A stretch of DNA of 64,000 bases. It comes from Henningerozyma blattae CBS 6284. Its lineage: Eukaryota > Ascomycota > Saccharomycetes > Saccharomycetales > Saccharomycetaceae. Below, piece after piece: positions 19,233 through 30,114 of this stretch. Under the pieces are notes generated by a model. The model ran no database searches. It was not told where the DNA came from and worked only from the letters and a program-made list of their open reading frames with translations. Location of the stretch: positions 496,001 to 560,000 of the forward strand of contig NC_020193.1 of NCBI RefSeq assembly GCF_000315915.1. Reading direction: 5' to 3'. The position numbers were made by a program, and so were the translations under genes. How positions within the stretch are numbered: the first letter of the stretch is position 1; every line of letters starts with the position of its first letter.

Positions 19233-20517
19233 TACTCTTTGATTGAATTGAGGTATTTATTTATTTATTGATTATAATTATAATTATAATTATAATTATT
19301 ATTATTATATTTTTTCCCTTTAATCTAGAATAATATCCTATTTGATTAAGCGTTAGTTGATATAGTTAGTAGTTAAAAAGCTTAAAAGTATTATTGTTAG
19401 AAAAAAAACACCAAAAAGTTTAAAATAATTGTAAATTAACAATGAACTAATATTATATAATTATAATAGATTAGAGTTGATTGATTATTCTACTTGCTAA
19501 TTGCTTACCTTTTATTATGCAAAGACGAACGAAGCGGAAGATAAATCGATTTTTATGGTAAAGATCGATGTCCTTATATTAACAGTTATATAGAGAGCTA
19601 CATAGTGTACTTACTGTTAGCTAGTTAGTTAGTAGTTCCGGCATAGTAAACAACTCTAGTATGGGAATGGGCATCACTCAGGTTAGTTACATTGAAAGTT
19701 TGTTACTTACTACTGCCACTTGGTAGTCGTCGTTGAAAGTTTGCTGGCTGTTTGTTTTTCGCTGTCGGGGGCAAAAAAAAAGAAAAACGGGCCGCGTTAC
19801 CCGGGGCAGCAGGGTAACGGGAGACGCGTAAATGCTGACGCGTCTTGTAGTCGCGACTGACACGACAGACACGTAAATGTGCCACAAAAGGGCTGTTCAG
19901 GGGTTATTTTCAGGGGATAAGTGTGTATATTATTTCACTCTATATTTGGTATAAATATTTGAGGTTGATTGATGGTCTTTATATATATATAACTGGATAA
20001 ACTATTTTATAAAAATCTAGTTTATTCTTCTTATAAAATAAAAATGATAATAACAAGTATTCTTTTTGTATTTATTGTAAGATTATTACTCTTGGTGCTA
20101 ACAAGGCAAATAGTAATCATTTTCCCTTGTTGATAAATACGTCTTTCTAATACAAATAAATTATAAAACAATGGGGTTTTGCTATCGCTCTGTCATGTAC
20201 TCTTGAGTATATGCATTATATTTTCTAATGATTTTGGAAAAGTTCCTAGCTTAAGCATCATTAGAAAACGTTATATATAAAACAAATGGATGCCAGGACA
20301 AATACGTAAGTTCCAGACAATATAAATGACGGAAATATCAAAATTTTTAAAGAATATAAATATAATTCTCGGGTACATATAAAAAAAAGTATAAAGCATA
20401 ACTTATGCCATAACCGTATTAATACAATAGTATCATCATAATTCTATGTTGATAATACTAAAAATAATAATTCATGAATAATTGTTCATTGTTGCTTATT
20501 ATAATCAACTCATTTTT
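19233..20517. other. Spacer between NHP6 and RXT2
   Basis: About 1.3 kb. The part nearest NHP6 is AT-rich with TTATAA-type repeats. A GC-rich patch at about 19730-19880 contains a Reb1 site and two MluI cell-cycle boxes (listed separately) and is the likely NHP6 promoter. The remainder is the RXT2 3' region with no gene seen. Confidence 0.5.
19797..19843. promoter_or_regulatory. Reb1 site and two MluI cell-cycle boxes upstream of NHP6
   Basis: TTACCCG at 19797-19803 is a Reb1 consensus. ACGCGT at 19824-19829 and 19838-19843, 14 bases apart, are MCB elements bound by MBF (Mbp1-Swi6) in G1/S promoters. They lie about 565-610 bases upstream of the NHP6 start. Confidence 0.6.
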
Positions 20518-21771
20518 TTATTTAGTCTTTTTAACGTTTCTAGTTGTTGTGCTACTCGAATCCTTTGTAACTTTTGAGTCTGTTTCTAAAGGAGTTGCTA
20601 TTATATTATTATTATTATTATTATTAGTAGTAGTAGTAGGTGTAAATGCAGAATCCTTTGTAGCCACTTCTGTCGCCCACATATTCAATCGTTGTCTTAC
20701 TCGTTCGGCCCTTGCTAGACAATATCTTGCACGTTGTAAATTACGAACATACTCCGTGGCTCTCTGCAGAGCAATTTGAGCTAACTGTCTACCTGTTTCA
20801 ATTTCTTCACTCAATTGAGTATATTGAGTTGGAGTTTTTGTTTGTTCATTTGTCGTAGTCGTTGTTGTAGGATTTTCTTGCGTTATTTCAGTGGCATCTT
20901 CTTGTGGTATTTCATTTTGATTATCTTCTTGTTTTGTATCTGGCTGTGGAGAAGAAGAATTGGAAAGTTCTTTAGTTTTACTTGAATGGAACGAGGGCAT
21001 ACTTGCAAATTTAGAGGGTTTTATATCAGGTAAACCAAAAAATTGATCTTTGGTTGATGCTACAGAAGAATTTGATTCCATGGGGGAATTTGATTTTTCT
21101 TTTGATCCCGTAACAAGAGAATTGGAATCCATAATCGTTGTTGTTGTGGTATTCGTGGTAGTTTCATTATCACTTTCACTTTCATCTGGTATCTCTATTT
21201 GATGATCATATGCAGGCAAATTCAATTGTTCCTCTCTCAAGGGAGCTGGATGTCCACCTAAAAAGGTTTCTAAAAGAGATGAGTAATGGATCACACCATT
21301 CTGTTCTCGTTCAATATTTAAAACTGTCTGTTGTTCTAAAGATCTAAGGATTTTATTCCTAAATATTCTTGAATGAGGTGGATGGTTATATAAATCTGCT
21401 AATGAATTGATGGGGGTAAGGATTGAATGAATATCGATTAAATCCTTTAACGATTCTTCATAATCTAACGAATTGTCTGTGGAATGATTGAATTTCATTC
21501 GTTTACGCCTTTGTAATAAATTGTGTTCACTACCATTGTAATAAATACATTCCTCATCCATAGACTTAGTAGAATTTAATTTGAATTTGGAAATCAATTC
21601 ACTCTTTTGTAACAACTTATTCCCTCTGTTGCTAGTGATGGACCCTATATCTTGATAAATGAAATCATTATTCAATGGTTTCCGTAATGGAGGATAATTC
21701 CCGCTGTTGTTTCGAAGTATATGTCTTGTGAAGTTATTTATCACTTCTTCTTCATTTAATTGTGCATCCAT
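20518..21771 (-). CDS. RXT2: Rpd3L histone deacetylase complex subunit Rxt2
   Basis: A 417-residue protein orthologous to S. cerevisiae Rxt2 (YBR095C, 430 residues), a subunit of the large Rpd3L deacetylase complex. The conserved N-terminal half includes NNFTRHILRNNSGNYPPLRKP, the RRKRMKFNH patch and DLIDIHSILTPINSLADLYNHP. A conserved helical C-terminal block, ALQRATEYVRNLQRARYCLARAERVRQRL, follows a Ser/Thr/Gln-rich linker. I use ATG 21771 (MDAQLNEEEV). The open frame extends 13 Lys-rich codons upstream but without an ATG. Next to it on the right is the ARE gene, which is not its S. cerevisiae neighbour. Confidence 0.92.
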   Translation of the reverse strand: MDAQLNEEEVINNFTRHILRNNSGNYPPLRKPLNNDFIYQDIGSITSNRGNKLLQKSELISKFKLNSTKSMDEECIYYNGSEHNLLQRRKRMKFNHSTDNSLDYEESLKDLIDIHSILTPINSLADLYNHPPHSRIFRNKILRSLEQQTVLNIEREQNGVIHYSSLLETFLGGHPAPLREEQLNLPAYDHQIEIPDESESDNETTTNTTTTTIMDSNSLVTGSKEKSNSPMESNSSVASTKDQFFGLPDIKPSKFASMPSFHSSKTKELSNSSSPQPDTKQEDNQNEIPQEDATEITQENPTTTTTTNEQTKTPTQYTQLSEEIETGRQLAQIALQRATEYVRNLQRARYCLARAERVRQRLNMWATEVATKDSAFTPTTTTNNNNNNNIIATPLETDSKVTKDSSSTTTRNVKKTK

Positions 21772-22528
21772 TTTTTTCTCGTTCTTTTTTTTTCTTTCTT
21801 TTTTTTTCAATACAATCCTATACCAAGTATTAAATTAACTTTACTTTTACAATTTGTCTTTAATGAAACTCTTTTTCTTTTTCTTCTTTTGCTTTTTAAA
21901 CTTGCTTTTTTTTGTTTCCTAATATTAAATCATATCTCTCTATATAAATTCTATAAAGAATTATTCATATATTTATGCATATATGCAATAGTTAAACAAA
22001 TCAGATTATTCCAGCATTTTCATCTACCTATTACCCGGTCCAATATTACCCTTTCAGATTACCTTTCTGGAATTACTCCAAAAAGAGTCAATTCCGAATC
22101 CCGAAAAACATTCCCGAAAAATTCCGAAATATTGAGCACGTGATTAATTAATACAAAGTCACATGATAGCTATATTGGACTTGGCCAAATTAGGATACCC
22201 AACAATTCCGTGCACCATTGGCCCGTTTAATAAATTCGGTTAGTAACAATTCAAGTTTCTTTTTTGTACGGAATTTTGTCCGATGTGTATACGGTATGTT
22301 GAATCGCTTTCCACTATATAAGCTTCGTGATATAGTACTAGAACTAGAGACGCGTGAGCCTATAATATAACAAATGACAGTCTGAAAGTACAAGGTAACA
22401 AGCTGGTAACAAACTACTAGGCAAAAAAAAAATAAAATAAAGTAAGATTAAGTAATAATAATAGATATATCTATATATTTATAAATATAAAAAATAAAAA
22501 ATAGAAAAAAAACAAAACAACTCCAAGA
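21772..22528. other. Divergent promoter at a gene-order breakpoint
   Basis: 757 bases between RXT2 and the ARE gene. It marks the change from chromosome II-type to chromosome III/XIV-type gene order. Around 22083-22163 there are repeated ATTCCGAA/CCCGAAAAA motifs, CACGTG at 22137-22142 and TCACATGA at 22159-22166. A single ACGCGT lies at 22350-22355. No gene seen. Confidence 0.5.
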
Positions 22529-24256
22529 ATGGAACGTGAACAAGAGATGGTGCTGGAGAAGACAGCTGAAGAACATGCCACATTACATTTAAGGACTCAA
22601 CAAGTAGAAATCGAGCCAATACCACAAGTTAAAGAGGAAAGACACATGAACTCAAAGCTTGAAAGCAATGTGACAACTCAAGATGTTAAAACTCATTTAG
22701 ACAAACTAAGACATTTGAAGAAAGTAAGGACGTCTAAATCCACAGGTAAGGCCATTTCTTTTTTCAATGATGTAAAGTTCGCCAATAGACCTACTATTAT
22801 GGATTCTTATTTGAAGAGTCACCCATTCACTGGACCTATTCAAGAAAACCAAGTGAAAGTTAATGAAAAAATGTCTTCAGATAAGATCCTTACTGACACT
22901 ACTCATGACAATGATCAATTATTTAATACAAGTTTCTATGGGTTTTATATATTGTTTTGGATGGGGCTTGGCTTTTGCTCTTTAAAGAGAATCATCGACT
23001 TTTATTTGGACGAATCAAGTTATAGAGATTCGTTGTTCAAGACAGATGTCTTTCTTACCATGTCTACAAATCTTTGGAACGTGTTCATGTTAGATTTATT
23101 CTTATTAGTACAAATGTTTGTTCCTTTCGTCGTTCATTACTACATCAAATCCATCTATTTAAAGACAAATCGCATCGTTTGGAATAGCAATTATAGAAAT
23201 TTCTTTATTTTTTTTGAATTGTCTTTCTTCTTTGGTTCCTTACTCCTAATAATGAGACACTCTCCAGGTTGGTCATTCAACTGGATCTCTAGGATCTTCC
23301 TATTCTTACATTCCATGGTCATTTTAATGAAAATGCATTCATACACCTTTTATAACTCATATCTTTGGAATATGTTAAAAGATATATCTTTATCCAAACA
23401 ATATTTAAGAGATTCAAAGATTGACTTAACATTCCAAGAAACTCAATTATTAGAAAAAGATATTATTTTCGCTAATTCTGAAATCAATTCCCAATCGTTT
23501 AATAATAACAAAGATTTATTTCCACAAAACATTACTTTAAAGGATTTCTTAAGATTTTGTCTTTTCCCTGTTATTATCTATCAAACAGAATATCCAAGAA
23601 ATGAAAAAATCAGATGGGGATTTGTCTTTGAAAAATTTTGTGCTACTATTGGTACAATATTCTTAATGATGATGGTGGGTGAATTTTTAATGTGGCCAGG
23701 TGTTAAATATGGGATGAGTTTACGCGATACAGATTTACCTCTATTAGATCCAATCCGTATTTTAAAATGGTTCAACGCTGCTGCTCATATCATCCCAGGA
23801 TTTTCTATTATGTACATCCTTGTCTTTTATTTGATTTGGGATGCTCTATTGAATGCTATTGCTGAATTGACAAGATTCGGTGACAGATACTTCTATGGAG
23901 ATTGGTGGAATTGTGTTACTTGGGGTGAATTCAGTAGAATTTGGAATGTCCCAGTCCACAAATTCCTCTTAAGATACGTCTATCATAGTTCCATTACTGA
24001 TTGGAATTTTTCAAAAGCTCAAGCCACTTGGTTCACTTTCATCTTGAGTGCTATTTTCCATGAATTATCAATGTATGTCATATTTGGAAGAGTTAGATAT
24101 TACCTATTCTTATTCCAACTATCTCAATTACCTGCTACAGTTATTAGTGAAAATGTTTGGCCATTTAAAAATAATCCAGTTCTTTTAAATTCTTTGTTTT
24201 GGTTCGGGGTTTGCACTGGCCCAACAGTTATTTGCACTTTATATTTAGCCTTATGA
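22529..24256 (+). CDS. ARE1/ARE2: Sterol O-acyltransferase (Are1/Are2), MBOAT family
   Basis: A 575-residue multi-spanning ER enzyme of the ACAT/MBOAT family, which esterifies ergosterol with acyl-CoA for storage in lipid droplets. The hydrophilic N-terminus (about 1-135) precedes several membrane helices. The signature FYGDWWN lies at 455-461. The probable catalytic His511 lies in the segment SAIFHELSMYVIFGRVRYY. S. cerevisiae Are1 and Are2 are 610 and 642 residues. They are ohnologues (YCR048W and YNR019W), and the neighbours SNF12 and PWP2 come from both of those tracks, so I cannot say which duplicate this is. Confidence 0.94.
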   Translation: MEREQEMVLEKTAEEHATLHLRTQQVEIEPIPQVKEERHMNSKLESNVTTQDVKTHLDKLRHLKKVRTSKSTGKAISFFNDVKFANRPTIMDSYLKSHPFTGPIQENQVKVNEKMSSDKILTDTTHDNDQLFNTSFYGFYILFWMGLGFCSLKRIIDFYLDESSYRDSLFKTDVFLTMSTNLWNVFMLDLFLLVQMFVPFVVHYYIKSIYLKTNRIVWNSNYRNFFIFFELSFFFGSLLLIMRHSPGWSFNWISRIFLFLHSMVILMKMHSYTFYNSYLWNMLKDISLSKQYLRDSKIDLTFQETQLLEKDIIFANSEINSQSFNNNKDLFPQNITLKDFLRFCLFPVIIYQTEYPRNEKIRWGFVFEKFCATIGTIFLMMMVGEFLMWPGVKYGMSLRDTDLPLLDPIRILKWFNAAAHIIPGFSIMYILVFYLIWDALLNAIAELTRFGDRYFYGDWWNCVTWGEFSRIWNVPVHKFLLRYVYHSSITDWNFSKAQATWFTFILSAIFHELSMYVIFGRVRYYLFLFQLSQLPATVISENVWPFKNNPVLLNSLFWFGVCTGPTVICTLYLAL

Positions 24257-25279
24257 TTTAACGACCATTTACTTTTTTTTATGATTGATCTTTTTAATAC
24301 ATTTTTTTTTATTTCTCCTCACGGTTTAATACTAGATTTTACGACTTTTAAAACTAAAAAGTTTTATAAATTTAAATTTTATTTTTTCATCCAAAGTTCC
24401 ACAGTTTTATGATACAATTTGTTAATTCTTGTTTATTTTTATTTTTATTTTCAAATATACAACTGATTATACACATACACACAAGCTTAACTTTATCAAA
24501 TACAATATCACTTTTACTGTTTGAATAGACTTGTGAAATTATATTTACATTTTTGAAGTCACTTATTTTATTAAAAATGTGTTTGTATTTATATCTATGT
24601 TTAACAAATCTTTTAAACCATTAAAAACACTATACTCTACTGCCTACATTACCTTGATAAATATACACACATATATATTTATATCTATCTTATAGAATTT
24701 TTATAAAAAAACAAGAACATTTACTTTATTTCGCAAAGAATAAGGCTATAATATTTTTAATCAAAAATTTTCAGTTAGTATTATGCTCCATTAGCGTATT
24801 AAATTATTTATTCCTGTTTGTATTAATACTATCTGAAAAAAGGTAAACCTTAAACCTTAAATTTGCCTGAAGATCATTCTGGAATTGTGAAAAAAAGTTT
24901 TCTTTTAATAGAAAGTTAGAATGATTTCTCGTTACAAACTATTCTATTCTTAAATTAAAGATTCAATAAATTTACTTTGTTAATCATCCTTTGTTTGAAA
25001 AAATCAATCTTTTATATATTTTTCGCTGGTGAGAGTGAATAAATAATTATTAAACGTATTATTCACGTGACTATCTTTCTACTGTATTTCTGCCAAGTTT
25101 TCGCGAATTTTGACATTCGGCTTGATACCTGGAAAAACTTAAAAAAATGGAAACCTACTCTTAAAACAAATTCTACACGTATTGAAGCTTGGAATTTAAA
25201 TTTGATATATTTCCAAATTCGACAATAAGTCTTTAATCTTATTATAAATCTATAAGTAGAAAAATTAATACATATTATA
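24257..25279. other. Spacer between the ARE gene and SNF12
   Basis: About 1 kb, AT-rich, with T runs after the ARE stop codon. One CACGTG lies at 25064-25069, about 210 bases before SNF12. No gene, tRNA or repeat recognised. Confidence 0.5.
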
Positions 25280-27079
25280 ATGTCGAAAAATTCTCATACA
25301 AATACTCCAGGTCCTTCGGGGTCTGCTCCTCCACCTCCACAACAACAGATTAAGCCAACAACTTCAACTCAACCAACTGATTCTTACATACCACCTTATT
25401 TAACAAATTTAGTACCTTCATTGCATTCTTATGAAGAATTAAAGCAGATGGAAAAAAAATTAGATATTTATTTGGCACGCAAAAGAATAGATTTACACCA
25501 ATCTGTTTCTCAATGGAATAATTCTAAATCATCTCCATCAACCTCAATTAATAATACTCAATATTTGCGTGTTTTCATTTCAAATGTTTCTGAAAATCAA
25601 CCTTGGCAAATAGATCAAAACTCAACATCCGCACAACCTTCAAATACAGATGATGCAACACATATATCAAATCCAAATCAATCCCAACAACAACAGAATC
25701 CATTGAAGGAAGCTCCTTCTTGGACAATGAGAGTTGAAGGGAGACTCTTAAATGATCAAGCAGTAGATGATCCAAACAGACCAAAATTTAGTTCTTTCAT
25801 TCAAGCCATTGCTGTTGATTTTAAACGACCAGAACCAGATAATGACGAAGACGAAGATGTTGATATGACCAGTGATGAAGCTAATTCAGATTCAATAAAT
25901 TCTAATAATAACAGTAATTCTAATAACAATGATACAAACTCTTTAAATCTTACATTACCTTTACAATTACCACAACAGTCTTCTAATACCAATAATCCAA
26001 ATTCAAATCAACAACCATCAGCTTCCACAACAAATAAGACTTTAAATAACTCTGATAATATAACAGGCTCAAATGTTATTACTGATGCAGTTGAATGGCA
26101 ATATGATCCTAAGAAATTAGTAGAATTTGATGGTTTAGACATTAAAAGGTCTGGTAGCGAAAACATTCAATGCACTGTTACAATTCAACTTAGAAACACT
26201 ACTGGCTCACGTTTAGAATATTCACCAGAATTGTCTTCAATTATTGGTATTAGGAAAGGATCGTTACATGATGCTGTTTATTCTTTATACAAATATATTT
26301 TGATAAACAATTTAATTATCAACAATGAGAATGAAAATAATAGCTCTAGTTTAACTTTTGGCTCCAATAATGATAAAACTAATGGTGATAGTACATTTAT
26401 TCAATTAAATGCAGACTTACTAAATTTATTACCCGACAACTCTCCATTAAAAAGAGAATCAACTGCTATACTGGAGGATCTAATAAACAATTCACAACTT
26501 GATAACGATATGGAGAATAGTGATTCTCAAAATAATAACCAACAACAACAACACCAACAAGAAAAGCAAAAGCAGAAATTACCAACCATTAAACTACCCG
26601 AGCTCCTACCATTAATTAATAATCATATTTTTCCTTTACGCCCAATAAAAGTAGATTATACAATCAGAACAGACAGAACTTCTACGTATGGTGACGTAGT
26701 TTTTGATGTTGAAGTCCCAAAATCAGCCAAGGATCAGGAGCTAGGTGATTTGGTTACAGATGGCATGTCTTTATTAAGTGAATTTAACCAATTATCAAAT
26801 GATTTAAAACCTAAACTGCAAACTTTAGATTCTCAACTGGGTACTTTACACCTAGAATTAAATGCTTCTGCAGCTAAATATCAATTCTTCAGTAAGCTTG
26901 CTGATGATCCTGTATCCACATTACAAGAATACATTGCGTCAACTGCAAACGCCCTTAAAGTATTATCAGGTGATGAGGGTTTCAATGAAGATACAGTTAG
27001 AAGATCACAATTCTATCTTGATAATGAAGATGTACTATTTGAAAATCTTGGCGTATTATTAGCTAACGGAAGAATGTAA
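25280..27079 (+). CDS. SNF12: SWI/SNF complex subunit Snf12, SWIB domain
   Basis: A 599-residue orthologue of S. cerevisiae Snf12 (566 residues), the BAF60-type subunit of SWI/SNF. Conserved blocks are DSYIPPYLTNLVPSLHSYEEL, YLRVFISNVSENQPWQ, SWTMRVEGRLL, VEWQYDPKKLVEFDGLDIKR, the SWIB segment SPELSSIIGIRKGSLHDAVYS (about 315-335), and the C-terminal DPVSTLQEYIAS and ANALKVLSGDEGFNED ending in LANGRM, as in Snf12. The paralogue Rsc6 (483 residues) is shorter and lacks this ending. Long Asn/Ser- and Gln-rich inserts (about 215-265 and 410-435) are lineage-specific. It sits between ARE and PWP2, where the S. cerevisiae tracks carry RSC6 and SNF12. Confidence 0.94.
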   Translation: MSKNSHTNTPGPSGSAPPPPQQQIKPTTSTQPTDSYIPPYLTNLVPSLHSYEELKQMEKKLDIYLARKRIDLHQSVSQWNNSKSSPSTSINNTQYLRVFISNVSENQPWQIDQNSTSAQPSNTDDATHISNPNQSQQQQNPLKEAPSWTMRVEGRLLNDQAVDDPNRPKFSSFIQAIAVDFKRPEPDNDEDEDVDMTSDEANSDSINSNNNSNSNNNDTNSLNLTLPLQLPQQSSNTNNPNSNQQPSASTTNKTLNNSDNITGSNVITDAVEWQYDPKKLVEFDGLDIKRSGSENIQCTVTIQLRNTTGSRLEYSPELSSIIGIRKGSLHDAVYSLYKYILINNLIINNENENNSSSLTFGSNNDKTNGDSTFIQLNADLLNLLPDNSPLKRESTAILEDLINNSQLDNDMENSDSQNNNQQQQHQQEKQKQKLPTIKLPELLPLINNHIFPLRPIKVDYTIRTDRTSTYGDVVFDVEVPKSAKDQELGDLVTDGMSLLSEFNQLSNDLKPKLQTLDSQLGTLHLELNASAAKYQFFSKLADDPVSTLQEYIASTANALKVLSGDEGFNEDTVRRSQFYLDNEDVLFENLGVLLANGRM

Positions 27080-27330
27080 ATAATTTTAAGTATGTATTAT
27101 TTGAACTCTATACATAAGTTTTAAAGTGTAACAATTAGAAAAAGAAACATTTATAATTTTCTTTCAAATAATGTGCAAGTACATACATATTTGCCTTATT
27201 GTATAAAAAGAAAGGTACACAATTCAAATTATTAAAAATTAGTTTATTGTACAATGCAAATCTACGATATATAGTATATATATTTGGAATCTATAAGGAA
27301 TTAAATTACATAGTAAAGCCTTCTATTTTT

Positions 27331-30114
27331 TTAGATCATATCCTCATCATCTGACTCACCAGGTTCTTCAAATTGTAAATTCTGTTTCTTCTTTTCGTCA
27401 AAGCCAATCCATCCTTCTTCATCATCATCATCTTCAGCATCATCATCTTTAGAATCATCTCTTGACTCTGGTTCCATTTCCTGATCAGAAGTTGTTTTCT
27501 CATTTTCTTCATTTTCATTTATTAGTTCCATATCATCTACATCTACTTCATCTTTACCGTTAGAACCATCTGTAGAAACTAAAAACATAGCACCGTATTT
27601 ATTATCAGAATAAGTGGTGGTAATATCTTTGGCAATTCTACCAATAAACCTTTGAACTGTACGCAACGAAGTTGAAAATTCGTGCTTATGTGAACTCATA
27701 TAATTACCGTGTGAGGAAATAATTGATTTTATCCATAATAAGTTGAATTCAATATGCTGGGATTCCATAGAGAAATCACCAATAAATTTCAAGAACCGAG
27801 ATGCATACACAACTGGAAGAGAACTACCAATTAGAGGAATCTCAGAAATCGGTATAGCTTCATAAACTTTATTTATTAAGTATGTTTCGTTCAATCTAAA
27901 GGCTAGAACAAGTGCATTCAAATATTCTTTTTCTTTTAAAATCTCTATTACATTTTCTGGTGTAACATCCATATCCAAATCAAATGGATCAAATAACATG
28001 GTATCGTCCACAGAGTATATTAATAACCCCTCTGTAGAAGCAGCAGCAAATGCATTAGCAGTTGGAGAAAATTGAATCGATGTTACTCTAATCTCGGGCC
28101 TTAATCTTCTGGTAGACAAATCCCCCCCTCTGTTAGATCCGGGCAGTGAATCGTCCACACGGTCCTCTAAATCTGAGTTTTCACCATCACGATCGATTAA
28201 GTCTAAAGAACCAGCTTCAGTCATTCTACTACTGTTTAGGAATTCCAAAGTACCATTTAATGTCATATTTTTAGAGACGACAAACCTTTTTAGTAATACT
28301 TCGTTAGGAATATCATATAAACAAATAGAGTTATTATTCCCTGCAGCAACCAAAGCTAAACCATCAAAACTGTAATGAATGGTAGTAAAATATTTCGATC
28401 TTTCTGAATTTTTTGAGGTAAATCTATCTTCTAAATGTCTACCTGATATAATATCTCTCCTACAATCGATATTCCCAACCTGTAAACCGCTCTCGATATC
28501 AAACATTGTAATTTGACCCTTTAGTGTAGAAACAGCTACTTGTCTACCATCTGGTCTGATAGATAACGCTAACACATCAGCACTTACATCAATAGGTTCC
28601 ACCTGCTGGGATCTACCAAAAATTGACCACACTCTAATAGTTTTATCCCAAGATGCTGATGCTAGGACATTGTTTTCTTGGCTAAATGCTAGACATGAAA
28701 CTGGCCCTTCATGACCTGCTAAACAATCTAATAATTGACCTGTTTGGACAGACCAAACTTGAATTTCATAGTTATCAATGGACCCAGCACACACAACTTC
28801 GCCTGATGGATCAACTGCTAAAGAATTGAATTGAATTCTTTCTGCGGCAGTAAATGTTCTAAAATTACGATATCTAATTAAATCCCACGCTCTAACAGTA
28901 CCATCTAATGAAGCTGAAAATAATACTTGACCTCTCTTGGAAAATTGGACAGCAGATACAGCAGATGTGTGCTCTTCAAATGTAGCTAAGCAAAAACCAG
29001 AAACAACGTCCCAAATTTTTATCTTACCATCTTCAGATGCAGTTACTACTCTAGAACCATCAGGGGAATATGTTAAGCCATTCAAAGTGTCAAAATGGCC
29101 CTGTTGCTTTAAAATATAAGACTCAGATTGCCATTCATAAACTAATAATTGACCAAGAGTTTTAGAGCCAAAAGCTAGCCACTCACCAGTTGAATTAACA
29201 CTTACAGTATTCACTGGATGCTGACCCATGGACAATTGTTGTAACAATACAAATGATGGCAATTCATATAATCTAAATTCACCATTAGTGAAACCAACAA
29301 CTAGCATATTAGTTTGTGGATGGAAAGTAACACATTTAACCTTTGCTTGATTTGCAAAAAAGTAATGTTTTGCAGTTATTCTCCAGCTATATTTCGACAA
29401 ATCTATCTCTTCGTCACTTTCATCCTCAACATCTTCTTCATCAGGGTCTGTAGTATATTCCCATACGAATAAAGCACCATCTTTACTAACAGTATAAATT
29501 TTTTCTTGATCCTGGCTAAAGAAGGCACCTAATACATAATCTCTATGACCAGCAAAGGTAGTTGAAGCCAACTCTTTATCTTCAGAAGCAACAGACCATA
29601 TTCTGGAAGTTAAATCTTTTGAAGTGGTCAATAAAAACCTGGAATCATGAGACCATGAAACAGAAGTTAGATCTTGAAAATGACCTGCTTGAATTCTGTG
29701 ACGAACAAAGGGAGCAAATTGACGATCTTGACCAACATCTGGAGTTTTCCAAATCTGTAGAAATCTACCAGATGCAATTGCAAACCATTTACCATCTGGA
29801 CTGAACTTTAGATGAGTGCATTTTTCTTTAAAATTAAAATGATGCAAAACGTTTCTTGATTTAAAATTTACTAAAATGGCTCTACCGTCGTCATCAACGG
29901 ATAATAATAAAGTTCCTTGTCTATTTAAATCAAAGGTAGAGATATTTTTTCTATGTTCATATTCAAAAGTGAACGATTTGTTATTAATTAGGTCAAATAC
30001 AGAAACACGATTACCAACTGGCGATAATAGCTGTTTACCATCATGCGAAAAGACTAGATTCCCTTGTCTATAAACAGTACCCAGTAAATTTGAAAAATGA
30101 AAATCTGATTTCAT
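27331..30114 (-). CDS. PWP2: U3 snoRNP / UTP-B WD-repeat protein Pwp2
   Basis: A 927-residue WD-repeat protein matching S. cerevisiae Pwp2/Utp1 (YCR057C, 923 residues). Residues 1 to about 620 hold many WD40 repeats forming tandem propellers, with typical WD endings such as ASEDGKIKIWD, ASLDGTVRAWD and ASWDKTIRVWS. A C-terminal Utp12-type helical domain (about 730-840) is followed by a Glu/Asp-rich tail. Pwp2 is a core member of the UTP-B subcomplex in the nucleolar 90S pre-ribosome and is needed for early 18S rRNA processing. Its promoter carries both PAC and RRPE elements. It is transcribed divergently from MPP6. Confidence 0.97.
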   Translation of the reverse strand: MKSDFHFSNLLGTVYRQGNLVFSHDGKQLLSPVGNRVSVFDLINNKSFTFEYEHRKNISTFDLNRQGTLLLSVDDDGRAILVNFKSRNVLHHFNFKEKCTHLKFSPDGKWFAIASGRFLQIWKTPDVGQDRQFAPFVRHRIQAGHFQDLTSVSWSHDSRFLLTTSKDLTSRIWSVASEDKELASTTFAGHRDYVLGAFFSQDQEKIYTVSKDGALFVWEYTTDPDEEDVEDESDEEIDLSKYSWRITAKHYFFANQAKVKCVTFHPQTNMLVVGFTNGEFRLYELPSFVLLQQLSMGQHPVNTVSVNSTGEWLAFGSKTLGQLLVYEWQSESYILKQQGHFDTLNGLTYSPDGSRVVTASEDGKIKIWDVVSGFCLATFEEHTSAVSAVQFSKRGQVLFSASLDGTVRAWDLIRYRNFRTFTAAERIQFNSLAVDPSGEVVCAGSIDNYEIQVWSVQTGQLLDCLAGHEGPVSCLAFSQENNVLASASWDKTIRVWSIFGRSQQVEPIDVSADVLALSIRPDGRQVAVSTLKGQITMFDIESGLQVGNIDCRRDIISGRHLEDRFTSKNSERSKYFTTIHYSFDGLALVAAGNNNSICLYDIPNEVLLKRFVVSKNMTLNGTLEFLNSSRMTEAGSLDLIDRDGENSDLEDRVDDSLPGSNRGGDLSTRRLRPEIRVTSIQFSPTANAFAAASTEGLLIYSVDDTMLFDPFDLDMDVTPENVIEILKEKEYLNALVLAFRLNETYLINKVYEAIPISEIPLIGSSLPVVYASRFLKFIGDFSMESQHIEFNLLWIKSIISSHGNYMSSHKHEFSTSLRTVQRFIGRIAKDITTTYSDNKYGAMFLVSTDGSNGKDEVDVDDMELINENEENEKTTSDQEMEPESRDDSKDDDAEDDDDEEGWIGFDEKKKQNLQFEEPGESDDEDMI

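Noticed and set aside
22083..22166. CCGAA motifs near CACGTG and TCACATGA, resembling point-centromere elements CDEIII and CDEI at a gene-order breakpoint.
   Set aside because: The stretch between them is too short and not 90 percent AT, and the full CDEIII consensus is absent.
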